Assembly (NCBI GenBank): GCA_031553685.1
Contig: JAVBLE010000001.1
Span: 1 to 45,008, forward strand
Direction: 5' to 3'
Source: JAFGVL01 sp031553685
Lineage (GTDB): Bacteria; Bacteroidota; Bacteroidia; Bacteroidales; Paludibacteraceae
DNA: 45,008 nt
Shown: in pieces, positions 24,450 through 33,317 of the stretch
Numbering within the stretch: the first letter of the stretch is position 1
Layout of the letters: every line of letters starts with the position of its first letter
The notes under the pieces: generated by a model
What the model saw: the letters and a program-made list of their open reading frames with translations, nothing else
What the model was told of the DNA's origin: nothing
The model's database searches: none
Translations under genes and position numbers: made by a program

Positions 24450-26510
24450 TTAATTACTAAATCGAGTTAAAAATGCTCCTTTAGTATTTATTGAATGACA
24501 GAATATTTTCTTTTCCTGGCAAAAAAGAGAAATTTTATCCGCATAATAGGGTGAAATTGTTCCATCAATGATAATATTCTGTGTCTCAAAAAGATTTTCA
24601 ATATCTGTCGGACTGACTTTAGATTTTCCTCCAATTATCAAATAATCAATCGATAATCGGTTGTTTGATTTTTTATAACGAAATGAATTGTCGGTAATAA
24701 TGCAAAAGCGTTTTCCTTCAAAACAGAAATAATCAGTTGATTTATTTAAAAATTCAGGCATTGGATAATCTTCTTTCAACCAAAATGTTTCGCCGAGCAT
24801 TTTTCCGCGCGCCGAGTCTGTTGTAAAAAATTTATGTTTATTGGGTGAAATAAAATCAATAGTTGTCGATTTATTATCCTGATAAACAATGAATTCTGTT
24901 CTTTGTTTGGATGTAATGTGACGAACTAAATTGACGCTCGAGATACATAACAAACAGCCAAAAGCGATGAGCAGAGCCGAATGTTTTTTCTTAGAAATGA
25001 AAATTGTGAAACAAACAATCATTACAAAAAGCATCAATACATCCAAACCACTTATCCATGTGTGAAAAACGGAATATGGCAAATGATCCACAAAAACAAT
25101 ACTCGCATTTTGTGCTTTGAGCAGCCATTTGAGCACAAAACCAACCCAATTTGCCACCATGTCGAAAGGCGAAACGATGAAAAGTAATACTGAAAGGTAA
25201 ATGATTGCAGTCGAAATAGGAATGGCAATGAAATTGGTCAGTAAAAAATGATTGGAGAATTTGTGGAAATAAAACAGTCCCAATGGAAATGTAACGATCT
25301 GTGCTGCAATGGATACGCAAAATAAATCCCAACTCCAAACGGCTATTTTATTTTTGAAAAATGCTAATTGTTTTATTTTGGGCTGAAAGAACACAATGCC
25401 CAGCACAGCCATGTAACTGAGCTGGAAGCTGACATCAAAGATATAATTCGGGTTGATGAGCAACAGCAAAAATGCCGAGAAGAAGATGGAATTATAGATT
25501 TTGGATTTATAACTGAAAATTTCGCCAAACGCCACGATAGAAAACATCAGCGCTGCCCGCATCACCGACGATGAAAGCCCTGTAAGCATAGCGTATGACC
25601 ACAGCAGAGCGATAATAATCAGTGATTTCAATAATCGTGTTTTGGCTGATTTATCAAGAAAAGATAGTAAGAACGCAAAAATCACATAGACAATTCCCAC
25701 ATGCATGCCGCTGACCGAAAGGATATGTAGTGCACCCGAATTGCTGTAGCTTACATACAATTCGCTGCTTATTTCGTCGGTATAGCCCAGCGTGAGTGCA
25801 CCGAGTACCGCAAATTCATCGCCTTCGATGCCTTGTTTTTTATAGATACTCAGTAGCTTTGCACGGAAGTCGGAGGCTAATTGCAGAATGGAGAAGCCGG
25901 TGTTTGTATAAGTTTTCTGCCAATGGAGCGAATCGGCATAAGCGGTAGCACGCAGCCCCTTGCGGTAAAGATATACGCCATAATCAAATCCTTCAGGATT
26001 GGTATTTGGTTTGGGCGTATTGAATGTTGACGCAACAAGGATTTTATCGCCAACGCGCAGGTTTCGGGCTTTTTCTGTTTTAGCGAGATATAACACCGCA
26101 TTCCCGCTGCTTGAACGGAAATGAACGCTGTCGTCCGCAAAACGAAGTGCTGAAACAGTTATCAGCATGGATTTTTCTTTTTCGACCGGAACGGCAGTTA
26201 CTTCTGCTTCAAAAACTCCTTTCTTGCCGGCATCGACAAAGCGGGATTTGGACTCGTAATTTTGTGAAATAAAAAATCCAACACCCATAAAAAATAAAAA
26301 AACTCCGCAGCCAAAAAGCCAACGGAGTTTGAAATGTTGTGTCGCATTGTTTTTCTTTTCCACCAAAAAATAAAAAAGGAAACAGGCTGAACTTAGTGTG
26401 ATAAAAAAGATGTATGTATATTCCTGTTTAAAGAATTCAAATAAAATGATGCCTGCCACCAATGCAAGGAATATCCTGAAATAGGGTGTTTGGTGGCAGA
26501 AGTCTTTCAT
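24450..26510 (-). CDS. comEC: ComEC/Rec2-family competence membrane protein
   Basis: The protein has 686 residues with many membrane spans. ComEC forms the channel that brings single-stranded DNA across the inner membrane. The N-terminal region has two spans followed by an OB-like domain (KGVFEAEVTAVPVEKEKSML near residue 98). The competence domain has the family motif GALHILSVSGMHVGIVYVIF near residue 260 and SSSVMRAALMFSIVAFGEIF near 315. The C-terminal region is a beta-lactamase-like fold without the HxHxDH metal motif, the short type common in this phylum. It follows the coiled-coil gene by six bases and is probably in its transcript. Confidence 0.9.
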   Translation of the reverse strand: MKDFCHQTPYFRIFLALVAGIILFEFFKQEYTYIFFITLSSACFLFYFLVEKKNNATQHFKLRWLFGCGVFLFFMGVGFFISQNYESKSRFVDAGKKGVFEAEVTAVPVEKEKSMLITVSALRFADDSVHFRSSSGNAVLYLAKTEKARNLRVGDKILVASTFNTPKPNTNPEGFDYGVYLYRKGLRATAYADSLHWQKTYTNTGFSILQLASDFRAKLLSIYKKQGIEGDEFAVLGALTLGYTDEISSELYVSYSNSGALHILSVSGMHVGIVYVIFAFLLSFLDKSAKTRLLKSLIIIALLWSYAMLTGLSSSVMRAALMFSIVAFGEIFSYKSKIYNSIFFSAFLLLLINPNYIFDVSFQLSYMAVLGIVFFQPKIKQLAFFKNKIAVWSWDLFCVSIAAQIVTFPLGLFYFHKFSNHFLLTNFIAIPISTAIIYLSVLLFIVSPFDMVANWVGFVLKWLLKAQNASIVFVDHLPYSVFHTWISGLDVLMLFVMIVCFTIFISKKKHSALLIAFGCLLCISSVNLVRHITSKQRTEFIVYQDNKSTTIDFISPNKHKFFTTDSARGKMLGETFWLKEDYPMPEFLNKSTDYFCFEGKRFCIITDNSFRYKKSNNRLSIDYLIIGGKSKVSPTDIENLFETQNIIIDGTISPYYADKISLFCQEKKIFCHSINTKGAFLTRFSN

Positions 26511-26516
26511 ATTGGC

Positions 26517-27173
26517 TTACTTGTTTGGGTCGTGAATATCCACTTCTGAAGGGTCAATATTATTTTCTTTAAAATACCGGTCGCGTATTATTACAGCGAC
26601 TATTTGCATGTATAGTTCTAAACTGCTACCGGTATTGTAAGCATCTCTTTTAATGACATCCAAATCATTTTCATTCAAAAAATCAGTAGGAGTAACAACG
26701 CATTCAACAAGACATAATTGCTGAATATCATAAGGATTAGTTGTTGATGAAGAATGAGTAGAGATCAGATTGGATATTTGTTCCCAATTCTTATCAATCA
26801 TTTCTTCTATGTTTAGCTCTTTCGATTTTTCAATTCCTTTTTGAGTCAAGGATAAAGGGCTGTGAGTATCAATGAAAGGGTCTGTAATTATCTTTTTTGC
26901 CAAAGGAAGTTGAAGTTCTTTTATCGAATAAATAATTTCATCCAATCGTCTTTGAATTACCAAATCTTCAGCTTTTTTTGTTTCCAAAGAGATAAATCTT
27001 TTTTCACAATCAGAGTGTTTTTCTTCATAAAGAGTAACCTTTTTTTCCAAAGAATCAACTCGATGACTATTTTTTCCGGACAAAAATATACTTTTAAACA
27101 TAAACCATATTCCACCGAGGACAACTCCGACAGCACTTATTACGGTTAATATAATTTCAATTTTTGTCATCAT
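26517..27173 (-). CDS. membrane-anchored coiled-coil protein of unknown function
   Basis: The family is not recognised. The 218-residue product has one N-terminal membrane span (IILTVISAVGVVLGGIWFMF, residues 6-25), then a coiled-coil (SHRVDSLEKKVTLYEEKHSD near residue 36) and a mixed alpha-helical C-terminal region rich in Asp and Ile. Two ATGs (27173, 27170) are side by side. It has its own -7 box and lies six bases upstream of comEC, which may share its transcript. The base composition is more AT-rich than argH next to it. It could be part of a small accessory module, but nothing in the sequence shows its partner. Confidence 0.6.
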   Translation of the reverse strand: MMTKIEIILTVISAVGVVLGGIWFMFKSIFLSGKNSHRVDSLEKKVTLYEEKHSDCEKRFISLETKKAEDLVIQRRLDEIIYSIKELQLPLAKKIITDPFIDTHSPLSLTQKGIEKSKELNIEEMIDKNWEQISNLISTHSSSTTNPYDIQQLCLVECVVTPTDFLNENDLDVIKRDAYNTGSSLELYMQIVAVIIRDRYFKENNIDPSEVDIHDPNK

Positions 27174-27190
27174 GTATTAAATGTTTTTTG

Positions 27191-27198
27191 CAAATGTA
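27191..27198 (-). promoter_or_regulatory. -7 promoter box for the coiled-coil gene
   Basis: TACATTTG on the - strand lies 17 bases before the start codon at 27173. It is identical to the box of the barrel gene. Confidence 0.55.
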
Positions 27199-27235
27199 AT
27201 AAAGATTTCCGTCAGTTATTAATAATAAACAAGAA

Positions 27236-28573
27236 TTAGTTTTTTAACAACCTTGTTTCGGCAGCAAAAGCCTTTTCAAAAGTAAATTCGCCCAAAGTTT
27301 TTTGCATCAAAGCTTCAATTTGGTCGTTACACAGATTGCCGATAGTGCCTTCGTGCGTGTGGCTTACATTTTTATTGGGGGTGAATTTACCTTCTTCAAT
27401 CTCTAATCCTACTTTTTTGTAAGCGTCGCGGAACGGAATGTCTTCTTCCAATACCAAACGGTTTACTTCTTCTACGCTGAAAATAAGGTCGTAGCGAGGG
27501 TCTTTCAAGATTTCTTCGTTTACCGATATTTCGCGCATCATGTTGGTTGTCATGTAGATACAAGCCAGCAAATCGTCGAAGGCCGGAAGGAAAACTTCTT
27601 TGATTATTTGCAAATCGCGAAAATATCCCGAAGGCAAATTATTTGTTATCAATAAAATATCATTTGGCAAGGCTTGAATGCGGTTGCATTTGGCGCGTGT
27701 AAGTTCGAACACATCAGGGTTTTTTTTGTGAGGCATGATACTCGAACCGGTGGTGTATTTATCGTTCAACTTGACGAAACCGAAGTTCTGGCTCGAAAAC
27801 AGGCAGGCGTCAAATGCCAGTTTCGAGATTGTTCCGGCAATCGCAGCCATGGCATACGCCACCGAACGCTCCATTTTTCCGCGCCCCATTTGAGCAAATA
27901 CCACATTGTGGTTCATGCCGTCGAAGCCAAGCAAATCGGTTGTCATTTGGCGGTTGAGCGGGAAGGACGAGCCGTATCCGGCAGCCGAGCCAAGCGGATT
28001 GCGGTTGCAGATTTTCCATGCGGCAAGCAATAGTTGCATGTCGTCGGTAAGGCTTTCGGCGTATGCGCCAAACCACAGCCCGAACGACGACGGCATGGCT
28101 ATCTGCAAATGTGTGTAGCCGGGCAACAACACATTTTTGTGTCGTTCGCTTTGCGAAATAAGCGTTTTGAAAAGTTCGTCTATGGCTTGTGCCAATTCGT
28201 GGATTTGGTGGCGCGTGTAAAGTTTCAGGTCGACCAGCACCTGGTCATTGCGCGAGCGCCCACTGTGAATTTTTTTGCCGGCATCGCCCACTTTGCGTGT
28301 CAGCATCAGTTCTACTTGCGAGTGCACATCTTCCACGCCTTCTTCAATAATAAATTCGCCTCGATCGGCAATTTTATAAATCTCGCGAAGTTCGGGCAGC
28401 AACATGTCCAACTCGGATTTCGTGAGTAGCCCGACACTTTCGAGCATCGTAATATGTGCTATCGAACCCAACACATCGGCTTGTGCCAAGCGGAGGTCCA
28501 TCTCGGTGTCGCGCCCGACGGTAAATTGCTCAATCGCTTTGTCGACGGGTTTTCCTTTATCCCAAAGTTTCAT
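27236..28573 (-). CDS. argH: argininosuccinate lyase
   Basis: The enzyme splits argininosuccinate into arginine and fumarate, the last step of arginine synthesis. The product has 445 residues. It has the fumarase/aspartase-superfamily signature GSSIMPHKKNPDVFEL near residue 274, which holds the catalytic serine, the segment HSGRSRNDQVLVDLKLYTRH near residue 102 and PGYTHLQIAMPSSFG near 150. No other arginine gene is nearby. An AT-rich repeat block lies just upstream. Codon use is less AT-rich than in the gene to its left. Confidence 0.95.
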   Translation of the reverse strand: MKLWDKGKPVDKAIEQFTVGRDTEMDLRLAQADVLGSIAHITMLESVGLLTKSELDMLLPELREIYKIADRGEFIIEEGVEDVHSQVELMLTRKVGDAGKKIHSGRSRNDQVLVDLKLYTRHQIHELAQAIDELFKTLISQSERHKNVLLPGYTHLQIAMPSSFGLWFGAYAESLTDDMQLLLAAWKICNRNPLGSAAGYGSSFPLNRQMTTDLLGFDGMNHNVVFAQMGRGKMERSVAYAMAAIAGTISKLAFDACLFSSQNFGFVKLNDKYTTGSSIMPHKKNPDVFELTRAKCNRIQALPNDILLITNNLPSGYFRDLQIIKEVFLPAFDDLLACIYMTTNMMREISVNEEILKDPRYDLIFSVEEVNRLVLEEDIPFRDAYKKVGLEIEEGKFTPNKNVSHTHEGTIGNLCNDQIEALMQKTLGEFTFEKAFAAETRLLKN

Positions 28574-28575
28574 TT

Positions 28576-28640
28576 TTAATTAGGAATTAGGAATTAAGAA
28601 TTAGGAATTAAGAATAGGTTTGTTCTTAGTTCTAATCTCT
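28576..28640. repeat. AATTAGGA-type repeats upstream of argH
   Basis: The spacer between the SRPBCC gene and argH contains four AATTAGGA/AATTAAGA words in a row and an inverse TTCTTAGTTC. It is low-complexity AT-rich sequence of the same kind as the other spacers. Confidence 0.5.
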
Positions 28641-29066
28641 TAATTCTTCATTAGTATAATTTATTTTTGATAAAATCTCGGCAAATTGGTTGATGAATCC
28701 TTCCAGTTTGTTGCCCAGCATCATTTTTACCATCATTGGCAAATCAGCTTTGAAGGTGAGTTTCATTTTAGTTTCCGCGTCCGAAACACCGACTAACTGT
28801 ATCCACATATTAAATGGTACAGGCGAATTATCTGCACCGAATTTGATGGTTTTCAACTCTTCGCGTTCGATAATGCGTAAGGTCAGTTGTCCAACGGGAT
28901 TTACGGAGAAAGAAACCGAATCTTCGTCGCAGAAAATGTCCTTTACGCCGGCATTTTCGGGTATTTGGTCTTTGAAACTTTCGATATTCCGCAGGTCGGA
29001 TAATTTTGCAAAAACCACCTCGTTGCTTGCCGAGATGGTTTTTATTTCGCTTTCGTATTTGGTCAT
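28632..29066 (-). CDS. SRPBCC-family (START-like) protein
   Basis: A 144-residue protein with the helix-grip fold: YESEIKTISASNEVVFAKLS at the N-terminus, a central beta-sheet and a C-terminal helix (KLEGFINQFAEILSKINYTN). This family binds hydrophobic ligands in a deep cavity; no ligand can be named. Its start lies four bases after the pyrE stop, so the two genes are co-transcribed, but a link to pyrimidine synthesis is not known. Confidence 0.75.
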   Translation of the reverse strand: MTKYESEIKTISASNEVVFAKLSDLRNIESFKDQIPENAGVKDIFCDEDSVSFSVNPVGQLTLRIIEREELKTIKFGADNSPVPFNMWIQLVGVSDAETKMKLTFKADLPMMVKMMLGNKLEGFINQFAEILSKINYTNEELRD

Positions 29067-29070
29067 AAAA

Positions 29071-29706
29071 TTATTTTTGTTTCCATGTAGCCGGATTTTG
29101 TCTCCATTCTTGCAAAGTTTCCATTTCGTCTTGTGCTATGTAATCGGTTTCTAAAGCTACTTCCAATACATTCTGGTACGAACTCAATACATTCAGGGTT
29201 ACTTTTTTTTCTTTAAATGCTGCAATTGCTTCCGGAAATTCGTAAGTGAAAATAGCAACCATTCCCAACACATTGGCTCCATTACTGCGAATGGCTTCGA
29301 CGGCTTTCAGGCTGCTGCCTCCGGTAGAAATAAGGTCTTCGACAACGATTACTTTTTGCTTAGGTTTCAAATCGCCTTCAATCAGGTTTTCCAACCCGTG
29401 ATCTTTGGGCGCCGAACGGATATAGATAAACGGCAATCCTAATTCTTCGGCTACTAAAGCTCCCTGTGCAATGGCTCCGGTGGCTACTCCGGCTATTACT
29501 TCGGCATCGGGATATTTTTCGCGGATAATATGGCAAAAAGAGTCTTTGATAAACGAGCGCACTTCGGGATAGGAAAGTGTTTTGCGATTGTCGCAATATA
29601 TGGGTGATTTCCAACCCGAAGCCCATGTGAAAGGGAGGGTCGGCTGGAGTTTTACCGCTTTGATTTTGAGCAATTTCTCTGCGATTTTTCTGGCTGTTCT
29701 GTTCAT
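29071..29706 (-). CDS. pyrE: orotate phosphoribosyltransferase
   Basis: PyrE joins orotate and PRPP to give OMP in pyrimidine synthesis. The 211-residue product starts MNRTARKIAEKLLKIKAVKL. The PRPP-binding motif VIVVEDLISTGGSSLKAVEA is near residue 119, and the family segment FTWASGWKSPIYCDNRKTLS near residue 27. The ATG at 29706 is used; a longer frame to 29760 crosses the -7 box of the promoter. It is the first gene of a two-gene unit with the SRPBCC gene. Confidence 0.95.
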   Translation of the reverse strand: MNRTARKIAEKLLKIKAVKLQPTLPFTWASGWKSPIYCDNRKTLSYPEVRSFIKDSFCHIIREKYPDAEVIAGVATGAIAQGALVAEELGLPFIYIRSAPKDHGLENLIEGDLKPKQKVIVVEDLISTGGSSLKAVEAIRSNGANVLGMVAIFTYEFPEAIAAFKEKKVTLNVLSSYQNVLEVALETDYIAQDEMETLQEWRQNPATWKQK

Positions 29707-29731
29707 AATATATAGTATTAAAATGGCTTTA

Positions 29732-29761
29732 CAAAAATAAGTAACTATTTGTAATTTCAAA
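29732..29761 (-). promoter_or_regulatory. promoter for pyrE
   Basis: On the - strand TTTG at 29761-29758 is followed after 18 bases by TATTTTTG at 29739-29732. Both boxes fit the Bacteroidota consensus and the spacing is close to normal. The start codon is 26 bases downstream. Confidence 0.7.
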
Positions 29762-29799
29762 TAGGTATGCGAAAATTTATTCTTCTTGAATAATCTTTA

Positions 29800-29807
29800 T
29801 ACTTTTG
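29800..29807 (+). promoter_or_regulatory. -7 promoter box for the gtrA-like gene
   Basis: TACTTTTG fits TAnnTTTG. It overlaps a TTG that could have been read as a start (29805), so the ATG at 29829 is preferred. Confidence 0.6.
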
Positions 29808-29828
29808 CAGTTTAAAAATAAATTGATA

Positions 29829-30221
29829 ATGATTGATAAATTAATTATTGCAAAATTCGTAAAATTCTGTGTTGTTGGCTTTTCCGGTATGATTGTCGAT
29901 TTTGGCGTTACCTGGATTTTGAAAGAAAAACTAAAGGCTAACAAATACTTTGCCAATTCTACCGGATTTGTCCTGGCGGCTTCTACTAATTATTTATTAA
30001 ACCGCATTTGGACATTCGAAAGCCATAATAAACAGATAGCTACAGAGTATTTTTCGTTTTTTGCGATTGCGTTGGTGGGGCTTGGTCTGAATAATTTGAT
30101 TATCTGGCTATTGTCGGACAAAATGAAACTTAACTTTTACATTGCCAAAGTTTTTGCAACGGGTGTTGTTACTTTATGGAATTTTGGCATGAATTTCCTT
30201 TTTACATTTTCTCAATCTTAG
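29829..30221 (+). CDS. GtrA-family membrane protein
   Basis: The 130-residue protein has four predicted membrane spans (FVKFCVVGFSGMIVDFGVTW, GFVLAASTNYLLNRIWTF and two more). The first two segments match GtrA, a family thought to flip lipid-linked sugars across the inner membrane or to assist glycosyltransferases. It starts a three-gene unit: the glycosyltransferase follows six bases after its stop. Confidence 0.85.
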   Translation: MIDKLIIAKFVKFCVVGFSGMIVDFGVTWILKEKLKANKYFANSTGFVLAASTNYLLNRIWTFESHNKQIATEYFSFFAIALVGLGLNNLIIWLLSDKMKLNFYIAKVFATGVVTLWNFGMNFLFTFSQS

Positions 30222-30227
30222 AATAAT

Positions 30228-31688
30228 ATGCGATCGGACAGTGTTCAAAAATTTTATTTTTATTTATCGGTAATAGCCTTATTCATTACCTTTTGCTCGC
30301 CTTACCTGTTTGCCGAAGGGATGTTTTTTGATGGGGTTACTTATGCGGCTATCAGCAAAAACCTGGCTCTGGGCAAAGGTTCGTTTTGGGATCCGTTTTA
30401 TACCGAAACGATTTTCCCGTCGTTTCACGAACATCCGCAACTTGTGTTTGGCATCGAAGGTTTTTTTCATAAGGTATTTGGCACCGAGAGTTTTCTGGTG
30501 GAGCGTTTTTACTCCGTCGGATGCTATGTGTTGATTGGCTTTATGATTGTGCGGATTTGGAGGCTCGTTACCGGCGAAACGCGCACAGGATGGTTTGCAT
30601 TGTTGCTGTTTGTCATAACGCCTTCTATTATTTGGGCTGTGCCTAATAATATGCTCGAAAATTCGATGGGTGTTTTTATCATAGCCGGTGTTTTGCTGTA
30701 TTTGAAAACGGTGTTGTCGCCAAAGTGTAGCTATGTATATGTTATTTTGTCGGGGTTGATGCTTTTTTTAGCCGGCTTTTGTAAAGGATTCTCGGCGTTT
30801 TTTCCCTGGTCGTTGCCTTTATGGATATTTATTTTTACCCGAAAAATATCTTTTAAGCAAGTTGTTATCCACACTTTACTTTTAATTTTCTTTTCGATAG
30901 CACCATTCGTGCTGATGGTTAGCCTTTCGGAAGCGGCTTATAACAGTTTTGCGATTTATATCAACACACAGTTTCTGGCAGCTCTCGATGGTTCGCGGGC
31001 AAATGTTGTTGGGGCGACAGGACGCTTCTATGTTGTAAAACTATTGTTGCAGGATTTGCTTATTCCGGTTCTTCTTACGGGAATTGCCTTGCTTATAGTT
31101 AAATGGCGAAAAGTAAGCTTGTCGCCTGTAAAACAATATATGGCTTGGGTATGGGTGTTTTTGGCTTTGGGTTTGTCGGCGGTAATACCTATTATGGTTA
31201 GCACCAAGCAACACAGCAGTTATATTTTGCCGGCTTTTCCCTATTTTGCTATTCTGTTGGGGTTGCTTCTGCAACCGTATTTGATGCAATTTATGGATGG
31301 CATCCAAACGCAAGGAAGGGGTTTTAAAATATTCAAAATGCTTACGATTGTTTTTTTGACAGGTGTTTTGGCGTTCTCGATAAGTCGTACGGGAACTATT
31401 GCTCGGGATAAATCGACGGTGCAAATGTTGCGGAAATTTGACAAAGACTTGCCCGATGGCACAACAATCGGCGTGGTTTCTATAGACTCTTCCGGATCAA
31501 AGCTATGGCGATTGCATGCTTATTTTATGCGTCGGAAAAGTATCAGTTTGGATGCCGACACAACCAAACAGTATCTTTTTTATTTATCGCCCAAAGAAGA
31601 AGAACCGGGAATAAACTTGCAACAATACCAAAAAATAAACGAAACGGACGAATATTTTTTGTTTAAGAAGAAGAAAACTAAACAATGA
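30228..31688 (+). CDS. GT39-like (ArnT/PMT type) membrane glycosyltransferase
   Basis: The 486-residue protein has about ten to twelve membrane spans. Near the N-terminus it has FDGVTYAAISKNLALGKGSF (near residue 34), with the acidic residue of the first periplasmic loop, then the HEHPQLVFGIEGFFHK segment typical of the PMT_2 superfamily. These enzymes transfer sugars from lipid carriers to proteins or lipids on the outer face of the inner membrane. The gtrA neighbour fits that role. The sugar and target cannot be told. Its stop overlaps the start of the RhuM gene (ATGA). Confidence 0.8.
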   Translation: MRSDSVQKFYFYLSVIALFITFCSPYLFAEGMFFDGVTYAAISKNLALGKGSFWDPFYTETIFPSFHEHPQLVFGIEGFFHKVFGTESFLVERFYSVGCYVLIGFMIVRIWRLVTGETRTGWFALLLFVITPSIIWAVPNNMLENSMGVFIIAGVLLYLKTVLSPKCSYVYVILSGLMLFLAGFCKGFSAFFPWSLPLWIFIFTRKISFKQVVIHTLLLIFFSIAPFVLMVSLSEAAYNSFAIYINTQFLAALDGSRANVVGATGRFYVVKLLLQDLLIPVLLTGIALLIVKWRKVSLSPVKQYMAWVWVFLALGLSAVIPIMVSTKQHSSYILPAFPYFAILLGLLLQPYLMQFMDGIQTQGRGFKIFKMLTIVFLTGVLAFSISRTGTIARDKSTVQMLRKFDKDLPDGTTIGVVSIDSSGSKLWRLHAYFMRRKSISLDADTTKQYLFYLSPKEEEPGINLQQYQKINETDEYFLFKKKKTKQ

Positions 31689-32707
31689 GCAAGCAACTAC
31701 AAATACGCAATTCGACCGCCGATTTTCTGATTTTCACCCGACAAAACGGTGAAGATGGAATTGCTGTGCGTGTGGAAGACGAAAATGTATGGTTGCAAAG
31801 CGAAGCGATGGCAGAATTGTTTCAAAAAAGTCGTCCAACCATTGTTGAACATTTGAAGAATATTTTTGCCGATGGCGAATTGGATGAAAATTCAGTTTGT
31901 CGGAATTTCCGACAAACTGCCACTGACGGCAAAAATTATCAAATGAAATTTTACAGTTTGGAGGCAATCATTGCCGTTGGTTATCGCACTGATTCGGAGC
32001 GGGCAATTCAATTTCGGCAGTGGGCAACCGGAGTTTTAAGTCAATTTGCCAAGAAAGGGTATGTGCTCGACAAAAACCGGCTAATTAACGACCAAGTATT
32101 TTCAAAGCAGTATTTTGATGAGCTGATAGCCGAAATACAGGAAATCAGAGCCAGCGAGCGGAAATTTTACCAGAAAATCACCGATATTTATGCCACAGCC
32201 GTAGATTACGACGCAAATAGCCCTACTACCAAAACCTTTTTTGCCAATGTGCAAAACAAACTTCATTTTGCTATACACCGGCACACAGCTGCCGAACTGA
32301 TTATAAAACGAGCCGATTCGAAAAGGGAAAATATGGGATTGACGACTTGGAAAAATGCTCCACACGGAAAAATTATCAAAACCGATGTGAGCGTTGCTAA
32401 AAACTATTTGTCGCACTTGGAAGTTTCGGAGTTGAACGAAATTGTAAGCATGTATTTGGATTATGCTAACAGGCAGGCACGCCGTCTTATCCCGATGACA
32501 ATGGAGGATTGGAAAAATAAATTGGATGCCTTCCTGAATTTCAATGATGCCGATACCTCAGACGGTATAGGTACGGTTACGCACGAAATAGCTAAAACCT
32601 TTGCTGAAAGCGAATTTGAAAAATACCGTGTTATTCAGGATAAAAATTATCAGTCGGATTTCGATAAGTTAGTTTCTCAAACGCAAACTATTTTAAATGA
32701 TAAATAA
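31685..32707 (+). CDS. rhuM: RhuM-family (virulence RhuM) protein
   Basis: A 340-residue protein. The N-terminal part (FTRQNGEDGIAVRVEDENVW, then WLQSEAMAELFQKSRPTIVE) and the YSLEAIIAVGYRTDSERAIQ segment near residue 92 match the RhuM family, probable DNA-binding proteins found widely as accessory genes, often beside type I restriction systems, and first named in Salmonella islands. The C-terminal half is helical. It overlaps the glycosyltransferase by four bases, an odd partner for this family. It contains a perfect 13-bp inverted repeat at 31893-31919. Function is not established. Confidence 0.85.
   Translation: MSKQLQIRNSTADFLIFTRQNGEDGIAVRVEDENVWLQSEAMAELFQKSRPTIVEHLKNIFADGELDENSVCRNFRQTATDGKNYQMKFYSLEAIIAVGYRTDSERAIQFRQWATGVLSQFAKKGYVLDKNRLINDQVFSKQYFDELIAEIQEIRASERKFYQKITDIYATAVDYDANSPTTKTFFANVQNKLHFAIHRHTAAELIIKRADSKRENMGLTTWKNAPHGKIIKTDVSVAKNYLSHLEVSELNEIVSMYLDYANRQARRLIPMTMEDWKNKLDAFLNFNDADTSDGIGTVTHEIAKTFAESEFEKYRVIQDKNYQSDFDKLVSQTQTILNDK
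31893..31919. other. 13-bp perfect inverted repeat inside rhuM
   Basis: CAGTTTGTCGGAA (31893-31905) and its exact inverse TTCCGACAAACTG (31907-31919) flank one T. The segment encodes SVCRNFRQT. Within a gene, such a stem would make a stable hairpin or a symmetric protein-binding site. Confidence 0.8.
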
Positions 32708-32820
32708 ACCACGGCAGTTAATAGAGCAAGGCAAAAACGAAAATGGAAAATTTTACAAGATATTATATTAAGGGAAGAAAACTAATTGAAAGGAACTATA
32801 CTGAATGCTGGTAAATCTTA
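32708..32820. other. spacer between rhuM and the 21-bp array
   Basis: These 113 bases hold no gene or hairpin that could be supported, and no terminator for rhuM was seen. Confidence 0.4.
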
Positions 32821-33283
32821 TCCAAACATCTGTGCTTATGTTTTAGGGGAACGATGCGTTTACTTTCTTCTTTGATGCACTCATTTTAGATAACTGTGTT
32901 TTTGCTCACGGCATCGGTTCATTTACCCTCAGTAAGCATGCGTTTAATTTCTATATCGATGCAATTACTTGCCATACATACGCAACAAGTTCATACACTG
33001 CTGCATTTGCTTTCAACAAGTGCGCTTTTATTTATGGCATCTGTTTATTTGCTTCAGACGACCGGATATTTACTTTAGACGGTGCGCTATTTTGTTCTGA
33101 CGGTGTGTTTTTTAGTTCAGACAATTTGCTTTTTAGTTCAGACAGTGTGCCGCTTGCTTCAGACAGTGCGTCTCTTACTGCAAACTACTGTTTATTTACT
33201 TCTTTCAATAAAATATTTAGTTTAGTTGCCTGCAAATTTACTTTAGTTGGATGTTTACTTACTTCAGACAACAGCCAATCAAT
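32821..33283. repeat. degenerate 21-bp tandem repeat array 1 (about 22 units)
   Basis: Units of 21 bases follow each other with almost perfect phase, with two or three 1-base insertions. The best units are at 33053-33073, 33074-33094, 33095-33115, 33116-33136, 33137-33157 and 33158-33178. Each begins TTCAGAC or TTTAGAC, ends TTTAC, TTTAG or TTTGC, and has about seven variable bases in between. Units become more diverged towards both ends, and mainly the T-rich unit ends remain there. On the - strand the units spell seven-residue words such as LKSKLSE and LKNTPSE, but stop codons at 33188 and 33032 break the frame. The array fills the gap between the 3' ends of rhuM and the DUF4954 gene. Confidence 0.85.
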
Positions 33284-33317
33284 TTCGAATGCTTCGGCAT
33301 ATATTTTATTTACGATA

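Noticed and set aside
32821..33283. CRISPR array
   Set aside because: Units are contiguous with no spacers, the repeat is only 21 bases and degenerate, and there are no cas genes.
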